The translations under genes were made by a program, and so were the position numbers. Of a DNA stretch of 64,000 nt, positions 7,996 through 15,250 are shown piece after piece. Under the pieces are notes generated by a model. That model did no database searches and was not told where the DNA came from. It saw only the letters and a list, made by a program, of their open reading frames with translations. Source of the stretch: Acidobacteriota bacterium (GTDB lineage: Bacteria > Acidobacteriota > Terriglobia > Acidiferrales > UBA7541); NCBI GenBank assembly GCA_013289715.1, contig JABCZJ010000003.1:124001-188000 (forward strand), read 5' to 3'. How positions within the stretch are numbered: the stretch's first letter is position 1; every line of letters begins with the position of its first letter.

Positions 7996-9744
7996 ATGGC
8001 AGCGAAAAAACCAAAAAATTATCGCCGCGCAGCGCCGCTGGTGTTTGCGCTCGGCTTCTTGTTCCTGCAGTGCCCAGCCGCGAAGGCGCAGGTACCCACG
8101 CCGCAGACCGGCGGCAGCGGTGAAAACGCGCCTCCTCCCACGCCCACGGCGGCCGACACTGCGACGGCCAACAAGCCCAAACCCCAACCTAAAGCCAAGC
8201 CTGCTGACCAAACCGCCGCGAGCAAGAAAAAGAAGGTTCAGAAGAAACAAACCATCGACGTTAACACCACGGCAGAGCCGGATAAGGTCCTCTACGATCG
8301 CGCGCAAGCGGACCTCAAAGCGGGTCGCTATATCGAAGGGCGCCTGGCGCTGCAAACCTTGATCAACACCTATCCTGACAGCGAATACCTCGCCAAAGCA
8401 AAACTCGCCGTCGCCGACTCCTACTATAAAGAGGGCGGCACCACCAGCCTCACGCAATCCATTCAGGAATACAACGATTTCCGCACGTTCTTCCCGTTCC
8501 TCGATGAAGCAGCCTACGCGCAAATGCAGATCGGCCTCGCGCACTATAAGATGATGGAAAAATCTGACCGCGATAAAACCCAGGGCGAAGCGGCCGAAGA
8601 CGCTTTCCAGGCGTTCCTGCTGTCCTATCCGCAGAGCCCGCTGATCCCCAAAGCCGAACAATATTTGCGCGATGTGCAGGAAGTTCTGGCCGATGGCGAT
8701 TACAAAATCGCTTACTTCTACTATACGAAAAATGATTTCCGCGCCTCTGCCGCGCGGCTGGTTGAAGTCACCGATCGTTACCCTCTGTACAGCCAGAATG
8801 ATGATGCGCTGTGGATGCTCGGAAATATCTACGAGCGCGCCAAACAGGTTTCCAAAAACGAAGACGACAAGAATCATTGGAGCGATCTCGCCAGCAAGTG
8901 TTACGACCGCATCGTACGCGATTATCCGCTCTCTAAAGTTGCGCCTGGCGCCAAAGCGCGCCTCAAAGATATGGGCAGGCCCGTGCCTTCCGCCGATCCC
9001 GATGCCATTGTGCGCATGCAGAAACAGCAGCTCTACGAAAAGACCCATCACCAAAGCATGGTGGTGAAACTTCCGTTGGGAATGCTCAAGGGCAGTCCGG
9101 ACGTTTCCACCGCAGCCCGCGGTGGCACGCCGCAAATGGCTCCGCCGAATGACGCAGTTTCAGCCACCGACGTGCTCCGGCCCGGTGCCGCGGGCCCATC
9201 GTTTACGGTCACGGGCAGCGCGTCGGGATCAAACGCGCAAACTTCAGGAAGCAGCAGCGAAGTGGTCACTCCAGAAGACGCCACCACCGTACCAGCAGGT
9301 TCCGCGCAGCAGACGGGCCTCGGCGTCGAAATCCTGACACCCCTCGACGACAAAGGCCAGCCAACATCAGAGCAGCCTGCGACGACAGCGCCTGCTCCGG
9401 AAACGCCAGCTCGGGATACGAATGCCCCGGGAACAGCCGCAGCACCGCCGCCAGCCGCGACCAACGGTACGGTGGACGCAGGCCTCAACGGCTCAGGCAC
9501 CGCGAACCCGCCAGCCGAAAGCACCCCGTCTGCCGCTGTTTCAAGCGCCTCAAGTTCCAGCCCGTCCAGTTCCTCCGCATCCGGCACAAAGGGCGACACC
9601 GCGGCCCCAGGCGCGACCTCAGCCCAGCCAGCCACGCAATCCGCGGACAAAGCCTCCACCCCGGCAAAGCCCACTCCCGTGGACACCAAGGAAGAGTCCA
9701 CCAGCAAGAAGAAAAAGGGGTTGAAGAAACTCATTCCCTGGTAG
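7996..9744 (+). CDS. BamD-like outer-membrane assembly protein with long C-terminal tail
   Basis: Probable BamD/YfiO-family component of the outer-membrane protein assembly machine. The 582-residue protein has an N-terminal signal segment ending near FLFLQC (a weak lipobox), a Pro/Ala/Lys-rich linker, and TPR repeats at about 90-330 with family-like GRYIEGRLALQTLINTYPDSEY, EAAEDAFQAFLLSYPQSPLIP and YFYYTKNDFRASAARLVEV. The last 230 residues are low-complexity Ser/Thr/Pro/Ala-rich and end in a basic patch (SKKKKGLKKLIPW). Typical BamD is about 250 residues, so the tail is unusual. A TTG at 7969 could also start it; the ATG at 7996 is preferred because a basic n-region then precedes the hydrophobic signal. 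Confidence 0.8.
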   Translation: MAAKKPKNYRRAAPLVFALGFLFLQCPAAKAQVPTPQTGGSGENAPPPTPTAADTATANKPKPQPKAKPADQTAASKKKKVQKKQTIDVNTTAEPDKVLYDRAQADLKAGRYIEGRLALQTLINTYPDSEYLAKAKLAVADSYYKEGGTTSLTQSIQEYNDFRTFFPFLDEAAYAQMQIGLAHYKMMEKSDRDKTQGEAAEDAFQAFLLSYPQSPLIPKAEQYLRDVQEVLADGDYKIAYFYYTKNDFRASAARLVEVTDRYPLYSQNDDALWMLGNIYERAKQVSKNEDDKNHWSDLASKCYDRIVRDYPLSKVAPGAKARLKDMGRPVPSADPDAIVRMQKQQLYEKTHHQSMVVKLPLGMLKGSPDVSTAARGGTPQMAPPNDAVSATDVLRPGAAGPSFTVTGSASGSNAQTSGSSSEVVTPEDATTVPAGSAQQTGLGVEILTPLDDKGQPTSEQPATTAPAPETPARDTNAPGTAAAPPPAATNGTVDAGLNGSGTANPPAESTPSAAVSSASSSSPSSSSASGTKGDTAAPGATSAQPATQSADKASTPAKPTPVDTKEESTSKKKKGLKKLIPW

Positions 9745-9762
9745 ATACCAAAAACTTGGTAT
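9745..9762 (+). terminator. Hairpin just after the bamD-like gene
   Basis: Immediately after the stop codon, ATACCAA and TTGGTAT pair perfectly around a four-base loop, followed by a short TTTA. The T-run is poor, so termination is likely but weak. Confidence 0.4.
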
Positions 9763-9892
9763 TTACTCCCTGCTAACAACTCAGGCACTCCTGTACCTCG
9801 ACTTTGTTGACGCCCTTGCTCCGGGGTGCTGCAATAGCTATGTTCAGGGCTAGGCGCGTCTCGTATGGGGGCATGCCGCCCGGGGGATTCCA

Positions 9893-12373
9893 GTGCCCAG
9901 AATTTTGGTTGCGGACGATAACACCAATATCCAAAAAATGGTCGTGCTCGCGTTTCAAGAGCGCGGCGTGGAAGTCATCGCGGTTGGCAATGGCGAAGCC
10001 GCAGTCCGCCGCCTGCCCGACGCCAACCCTGATCTGGTGCTGGCCGACGTCTTCATGCCCGTACGCAACGGCTACGAAGTCTGCGAGTTCGTAAAGAAGG
10101 ATCCTCGTTTCGCGCACGTCCCCGTAATTCTGCTGGTAGGCGCGTTCGATCCCCTGGATGAAAAAGAAGCGCGTCGCGTCGGCGCGGACGGCGTGTTGAA
10201 GAAGCCTTTCGTTCCGCCCGATCCGCTGATCGCCATGGTGATGTCCGCGCTGGAAAAGAATCCCAAAGTTGCAGCCGAGCTCGCTAAAGCCAAGGAAGTC
10301 GCCGCCGCAGCGCTTCTGCCGCCGCCCCTACCGGAAGTTCCGCTGAAGGCCGAGCCCAAACCGCTGCCTGACTTCCCAGAGCCCACGGCTGAAGAAGCCG
10401 CCGTGATCTACGGCTTCGGCAAAGGCGTGCGCGCCATCGATCTCGACGAAGTCGAGGAAAACGACGAAGAACCGACGCCGAAAGCCAGTAAGAACGGCAA
10501 GACCTCGAAGGATTCCAAAGCGCCGAAGGCGCCCGCTGCTCCGAAAACTCCGGTAGTTGCGGCGATAGACGATGACGATGACGATGACGATGAATTTGAT
10601 GGCTCCGCCACCGCCAACGACTGGCGGCGCAACGCGGCCGACTTCGAAGTTCCCGAAAATGTCGCTGCCGATCCGGTCTATACCTACGGACGGAACTTCG
10701 AGCCGATAACTTTTCCATCCGAGCGGGACGTTCCTCCGCGCCGTCGGAAAACAGATGAAAATGGCGCCGAAGAAACCACGGTTCAAGAAGCCGTCGCCAA
10801 AGTTGACGCGCCTGCTGCAACAGAAAAACTCGCAGCCGAAATCGTACGAGCGCCCGTGCAAGCTTCCCCTGAACCTGCGGCGAAACCCAACCCATGGGAC
10901 GTGAAAGAAGACCAGCCCGAAATTGAACTGGCCGCCGGATTTACGCGCGTCGAAGAGCCCGACACGCAAGCGAAATATCTCACACCCGAAATCGCCAAGG
11001 CGGCGCCACCAGCGCCCGCGGCACAGCACCACGAAGCGACTCCGGAAGCGACGCCCGAACCGCCGCCCGCCCGGCCCACGCTCGTCTCGCGCATGCGTGG
11101 CTGGATGGACATGCTCACGCCTTCGTCGCCGGAAGCGTCTGCGGACGCTTCCGCTGACGCTTCGGCCAACGATGCACCCAGCCATGTCGCCGATACTTCC
11201 GCCAGCCATTCCAACGACACATCCGACAATCATTGGATGAATAATCTTTCTGCGCCTCCTGCGCCGGCGTCCCCCGCCGCGCGAGAATCCGCGCCTGCCG
11301 CTGCATCTTCACCCGCAGCCGAATCAGTGACCGCGCGGGTCGAAGCTGCGCCAGCCTCCGCCGCTCCATTCGTGGATCAGGCCGCGGAGACCCAACCCAT
11401 TATCGAAGCCACCGCTTTCGCAGCAACAGAAACACCGTCACCAGCGCCTCCGAACGCAGACTTCGCACCCACCGCAAACGCCGAATCGAACGTCGCGGCG
11501 CCTGTCGAAGCCCCGGGCGAAGTACTCGCAGACGTGCGGGAAGAAGTCCAGCCCCGCCAATTCCCCGAGAGCGCGCAGAGCGGCGACAAATTCGGCGGCT
11601 CGTCCTATCATTTCTCCGACGATGCGCACACCGGAATCCAAGCCGAGCTGGGCGAGCCTGCTCCACCCGCTTCTGGAGCGGAGGGCTCGGGCGATTATTC
11701 CGTGAGCGCCACGGTTTCCGAAGGTCTGAACGCCGAATCCGAGCCCATCACGAGCAGCGCCGCTGATTTTTCGCCGGAATTTACAGCTGAGGTCTTGCCC
11801 GCTCCCGCAGACGTCCCATTGAACGGTGGCGGCCTCTCCGGCATGTTGCCAGCCGAACCACTCTTCGGCGGCCAACCACTGCACGACGCCGCGGATTATT
11901 CCAAGCGCGATGAAGACGAAGCACCGCCGCGCGCCGACACCCGCGAGCAGGAAGCCTTCGCCGAAGATACGCATCCCGGGCAGCTCCCGCAGCCCGCGCC
12001 CAGCCACGACTATTGGGACCGCGAAGCCGCCGCGCAGGAAGCAGCCATCCTCGCGAAGTCCAGCACGTCGCTGTTCTCTGAATCCGCCGCGCCCGCCGAG
12101 CCCCCGGCGCTGCTCAATTTCGAACGCATCCCCACTCTTCCGCCGCCCAATCGCGAAGCGCTCTCGGAAATTCCTTTCCTGATGCCGCCGCTCCTGCCGC
12201 CGCAAAATTCCGAACAGCCCGCCGCCCGCGCCAATGATGCCGAAGCCGTGGACGACATGGTACGCAAAGTCATGGAAAAGCTCGGCCCACATCTCCAGGA
12301 ACTCCTCTCCCAAGGCGTAAAACCCCTGGTAGAAAATCTCCTGCAGAACGAGCTGCACAAGAAAGATCGCTGA
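9893..12373 (+). CDS. Very long receiver-domain protein with disordered middle and conserved-looking C-terminal helix
   Basis: Residues 1-120 form a CheY-like receiver with the acidic pair Asp8/Asp9, phospho-acceptor Asp52 (LADVFMP) and Lys104 (VLKKPF). The usual Thr/Ser switch residue in ILLTGA reads Val82. The next 650 residues are low complexity (Ala, Pro, Glu, Ser), with an Asp run near residue 225 and short repeats such as EASADASADASAND. The last 45 residues (EAVDDMVRKVMEKLGPHLQELL and onward) look like an amphipathic helix. There is no DNA-binding or catalytic output domain, so it may work as a phospho-dependent scaffold; this is inference. The GTG start gives the receiver its normal N-terminus. 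The gene stands alone, 149 bases after the bamD-like gene. Confidence 0.75.
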   Translation: MPRILVADDNTNIQKMVVLAFQERGVEVIAVGNGEAAVRRLPDANPDLVLADVFMPVRNGYEVCEFVKKDPRFAHVPVILLVGAFDPLDEKEARRVGADGVLKKPFVPPDPLIAMVMSALEKNPKVAAELAKAKEVAAAALLPPPLPEVPLKAEPKPLPDFPEPTAEEAAVIYGFGKGVRAIDLDEVEENDEEPTPKASKNGKTSKDSKAPKAPAAPKTPVVAAIDDDDDDDDEFDGSATANDWRRNAADFEVPENVAADPVYTYGRNFEPITFPSERDVPPRRRKTDENGAEETTVQEAVAKVDAPAATEKLAAEIVRAPVQASPEPAAKPNPWDVKEDQPEIELAAGFTRVEEPDTQAKYLTPEIAKAAPPAPAAQHHEATPEATPEPPPARPTLVSRMRGWMDMLTPSSPEASADASADASANDAPSHVADTSASHSNDTSDNHWMNNLSAPPAPASPAARESAPAAASSPAAESVTARVEAAPASAAPFVDQAAETQPIIEATAFAATETPSPAPPNADFAPTANAESNVAAPVEAPGEVLADVREEVQPRQFPESAQSGDKFGGSSYHFSDDAHTGIQAELGEPAPPASGAEGSGDYSVSATVSEGLNAESEPITSSAADFSPEFTAEVLPAPADVPLNGGGLSGMLPAEPLFGGQPLHDAADYSKRDEDEAPPRADTREQEAFAEDTHPGQLPQPAPSHDYWDREAAAQEAAILAKSSTSLFSESAAPAEPPALLNFERIPTLPPPNREALSEIPFLMPPLLPPQNSEQPAARANDAEAVDDMVRKVMEKLGPHLQELLSQGVKPLVENLLQNELHKKDR

Positions 12374-12460
12374 CCACGCAGCAAGGCAAGCGCGATCGCG
12401 CACGAACGAAGTCCCGGCCCCTATTCCATAGCTAGCAGCTCACTTTTTCCCGGAGGCGTG

Positions 12461-12991
12461 ATGCCCTCTCCCCTCGCCAGATTCCTGGACGTCGCGGTCT
12501 CCGCTCAATTCCGCGAAGATTCCCGCGGCCGCCTCGTTTTTCTCCCGCTCATCACCAAACGCGAGGCCTACTTCGTCGACTCCCCCTCCGACGCGGAAAA
12601 ACTCCGCGCCCTCGCCAGGATGTACCGTGGCGCCAGCGCCGTGCTCAATTTAATGTGGAGCCTGCTGAATTTCGTCGCCGTGCTCGCCCCAGGTTCTATC
12701 AGCAGTTACTACGGCGGCTACGTCCCGCTGCGCGCGAAATTGACGGCCATCGCCTGGGTTGCGGTCCCTTCCTTGCTGTTCTGGGCCACCTCGGCATGGG
12801 TCGTCTGGAGCCTCTACAAGCAAGCCATCAAAAAATTCACGCAAGCATTGCCCCCGGCCAGCCCCGAAGTAGTCGCACAACTGCCCGCCCCCTCGCGCCG
12901 CCCCCAACGCATCGCCCTCGTAGTCCTGGGCGCTGTCACCATCCTGGTCGGCGTAGCCATCCTGGCCGCCGTGCAGCGCTCGCACCCCTGA
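12461..12991 (+). CDS. Small multi-pass membrane protein of unknown function
   Basis: The 176-residue protein has a soluble N-terminal third (SPLARFLDVAVSAQFREDSRG) and three membrane segments at about 50-70, 87-112 and 148-170. It is not recognised as a known family. A GTG at 12458 is also in frame, but GGAGG at 12452-12456 sits too close to it, while its spacing to the ATG at 12461 is workable. The codon use fits its neighbours. Confidence 0.7.
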   Translation: MPSPLARFLDVAVSAQFREDSRGRLVFLPLITKREAYFVDSPSDAEKLRALARMYRGASAVLNLMWSLLNFVAVLAPGSISSYYGGYVPLRAKLTAIAWVAVPSLLFWATSAWVVWSLYKQAIKKFTQALPPASPEVVAQLPAPSRRPQRIALVVLGAVTILVGVAILAAVQRSHP

Positions 12992-13544
12992 ATCCCGAAT
13001 CGTGGCACAGCTCGACCTGCCGTGGCAGGCAATCCGGGCTGTGCTCTTTCCGTTGAATTCGTTTTTGAGTTTGTTCTGGAGTCTGCAGGGCCGCTTGCTC
13101 TTTAGGCGGGCGTAGTTGACTTTGCCTGCGACTTCCCGCCGCACAAGTCTCAGGTGAGCGGCCCGCCCTTCCACGCCACCTCGGTGCGTGCCTTGGATTT
13201 TGCGGACACCGCGCCGCCGCTTCTCGAAGAGTGCCTGTGCAGGCGCAGCGTCGCTCAGCCGTCTCGCGTACTTCCTGCCTCGGTTCCCGGCCCGTGCACG
13301 TGGCGCCCGACAATCCTAAGACGTTCGTTCAGGTGTTTTGGGATGCGCAAATCTTCGATCTCGCGCCGCAGGAACTCAGATGAATTGCGCTGGAAGTCGG
13401 CTCGTTGAACGGCGCTGCGGCGCGATTCGGCGATTGGTATTTGTGCCAATAGACTTTTTCCGGGCACCGTCTCATAAGCATTTAGCCTGGCGCGATGCAT
13501 GCAGCGGTCGATTGTACGTGGGTATGAGGAAAAGGAGAACGCCT
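12992..13544. other. Gene-poor stretch with a decayed repeat copy
   Basis: No convincing gene. A 37-codon GTG-started frame at 13002-13115 lacks a ribosome site and is not supported. The part at about 13160-13300 looks like a diverged copy of the segment at about 14110-14260. The clearest shared portion is GCAGCGTCGCTC-AGCCGTCTCG at about 13248-13268 against GCAGCATCGCTCTGCCGTCTCG at about 14200-14221. Confidence 0.5.
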
Positions 13545-14078
13545 GTGAAAAACCTTATGTTGGCTGTTCTATCGGTGGCGGGGATACTTCTATCGCAAGG
13601 CGCTACCACGCCGGCGCAAAGCGCAACGCAATCTCCATCTACCACGCAAGCACAAGCCTCGACAGCTGACCAAAAGGCCACGGCACAAGACATCGAATTG
13701 ATGCGCAAAGATATTCGCTCGATCCGGAAACAGCTGGTGGCAGCCAATTTGAAATTGACCGATACGGAAGCGACGAAGTTCTGGCCCGTCTACGACCAGT
13801 ACATCGCAGAACTGGTGAAGATCAACAACACCAAATACGATCTGCTCAAGGAATATTTCAATAGCTACGGGCAACTGACGGATGACCAGGCGGACAGCAT
13901 GACCAAGCGCCTGTCGAAGCTGGACGTGTCCGTGGCGGAGCTGCGCCAGAAATATCAGCCGATCTTCCGCGCGGCGGTTCCGGCCAAGGTGGCGGCTTCG
14001 TTCTTTCAGCTGGATCGGCGCATCGCGATGATGATTGATCTGCAACTAAGTTCGCAGATACCGCTGGTTCAAGAATAA
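13545..14078 (+). CDS. Secreted helical protein of unknown function
   Basis: The 177-residue protein has a signal peptide (VKNLMLAVLSVAGILLSQGATTPAQSA) and a mature, mostly helical part containing LTDTEATKFWPVYDQY. That pattern occurs in Spy/CpxP-like periplasmic helical proteins and in unnamed acidobacterial secreted proteins. The frame is open back to 13338, but the GTG at 13545 has a good AAGGAG site 8 bases upstream and gives a clean signal peptide; an in-frame ATG at 13524 is the alternative. A periplasmic chaperone or stress role is only a guess from the fold pattern. Confidence 0.75.
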   Translation: MKNLMLAVLSVAGILLSQGATTPAQSATQSPSTTQAQASTADQKATAQDIELMRKDIRSIRKQLVAANLKLTDTEATKFWPVYDQYIAELVKINNTKYDLLKEYFNSYGQLTDDQADSMTKRLSKLDVSVAELRQKYQPIFRAAVPAKVAASFFQLDRRIAMMIDLQLSSQIPLVQE

Positions 14079-14671
14079 TTCGTTCGCTGCTCCAATTTTC
14101 GTTTCTCGGCGGGTGCTCCACCCTCCCACACCAGCTCAACGTACGCGGTGGATGTTGCGTGCGCCGCACGCTTCGGTTGTCGAGGGCTGCGCGTCTAGAC
14201 GCAGCATCGCTCTGCCGTCTCGTGGAACTCCCGCCTCAGTTCCAGGCCCGCGCAACCCGCGCATCGTTTCCGCCAACGCCTTCGCTTGATCGTTCCACAA
14301 GGCTACAAAGGTGATACGTTGCGCACAACGCGGCGGTCTGGCGCGCCGTTGCAACGCCACCATTTTACGGTTCCCTTCCAAGGCCTGCCGCACGGGATCG
14401 GAACCTCCTGTCTCGCCGAGGTTTGTTCGGGCGAACTCAATTACACCGCGGGCGTGGCTCTGGCGTGTTTTGCGAACTACGCCTGGCAGAACAGCGACGG
14501 CGACGTGCTGGTCGTGGACGTGGAAAACGTAGCGAGCTTTATCGAAGTGCAAGACTGCGTTTCCATCACCATCGCGGTGGACGTCGTGGCCGCCACGGCC
14601 ATGGGCGGCTGGACCTTCTACCCGGTGACCTAAAGAAGCTGCATACGCTTGCCAGGCCCCCGATGCTTTCC
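14079..14671. other. Repeat-rich stretch with one doubtful reading frame
   Basis: About 14110-14260 is the partner copy of the decayed repeat at 13160-13300, so the two flank the secreted-protein gene. A frame at 14286-14633 (TTG start, 115 codons, plus strand) has G/C-rich third positions in its second half but no ribosome site and no recognisable motif. Its antisense frame is also open. I do not annotate either as a gene with confidence. Confidence 0.45.
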
Positions 14672-14962
14672 ATGACCAAGAGGCGCGACTCTGACATGCT
14701 GCAAGCCGTGGTGCTGGTGGCGTTCGATCCGGAAACTGGCCGCCTGCACGGCACATACACGCACGGATCGCTCGGTGCGCCGGATGACGCAGGCGCGAAG
14801 CGCGCTGGCGACCGGTTTCTGCGCAGGCTGGCGCAGCGACTGGGCGGCTCCGCGAAAATCGATACAATCCACGTGCCCGTCGCCGCAATCAAGGACACGT
14901 GGGTAGAGCGTGTGGACCCCGCAACGCGCAAAATCATAAAAGCCGCGCGCGTGGCGCCGTAG
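14672..14962 (+). CDS. Small hypothetical protein
   Basis: A 96-residue frame with gene-like codon use. From about residue 10 it reads LQAVVLVAFDPETGRLHGTYTHGS, followed by a helical Ala/Arg-rich middle and a short beta-like end (TIHVPVAAIKDTWVERVD). No family is recognised. ATGs at 14663, 14672 and 14696 are all possible and none has a strong ribosome site. It lies between repeat DNA and valS, so it may be real but fast-evolving. Confidence 0.4.
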   Translation: MTKRRDSDMLQAVVLVAFDPETGRLHGTYTHGSLGAPDDAGAKRAGDRFLRRLAQRLGGSAKIDTIHVPVAAIKDTWVERVDPATRKIIKAARVAP

Positions 14963-15009
14963 AATTTTTGCGCGCTTTTCCATAATTCTGCGCCGGCACA
15001 ATCCGTTGT

Positions 15010-15058
15010 GGAGTGCGGCGGCTTGCCGTCGCTTTCCTTAGCCGAAGCTTGCTTCGGC
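15010..15058. repeat. Family A palindromic repeat plus hairpin upstream of valS
   Basis: 15010-15035 reads as GGAGTGCGGCGG, a short loop and CCGTCGCTTT, matching copies at 35611-35636 and 22657-22683 in reverse orientation. It is followed at 15041-15058 by a perfect inverted pair GCCGAAGC / GCTTCGGC with a two-base loop, which could also act as a weak terminator for the small gene before it. The rest of 14963-15250 holds nothing I recognise. Confidence 0.65.
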
Positions 15059-15250
15059 GTTTGCTCCGCAGCGCAACCAGTTTTCGCGGAGCGTCTTCAG
15101 CAAGCCTTTCATTCGCTTGCCCACAAAGCAGGACGCTACCCACCGACGCCCTGCGTTGACGCCCTGCTCCCCTGCCCCTTATATTGGTTGATTGTCTTTC
15201 GCAGTGCTGTCGCGCTGTAACCGCAAACTCAACTTCACATCGGGGAGCAG

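Noticed and set aside
13002..13115. A 37-codon GTG frame that could encode a small amphipathic peptide.
   Set aside because: No ribosome site and no way to judge conservation; too short to support.
14286..14633. A 115-codon plus-strand frame with G/C-rich third positions in its second half.
   Set aside because: TTG start without ribosome site, no recognisable motif and open antisense frames. Left as doubtful in the gap description.
14136..14888. A 250-codon minus-strand frame (His- and Arg-rich).
   Set aside because: It runs antisense across repeat DNA and a better frame, has no motif or ribosome site and an implausible composition.
14963..15250. A T-box or other aminoacyl-tRNA-responsive leader before valS.
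   Set aside because: No T-box sequence or conserved leader pattern was seen; the hairpins there belong to the genome's repeat family.
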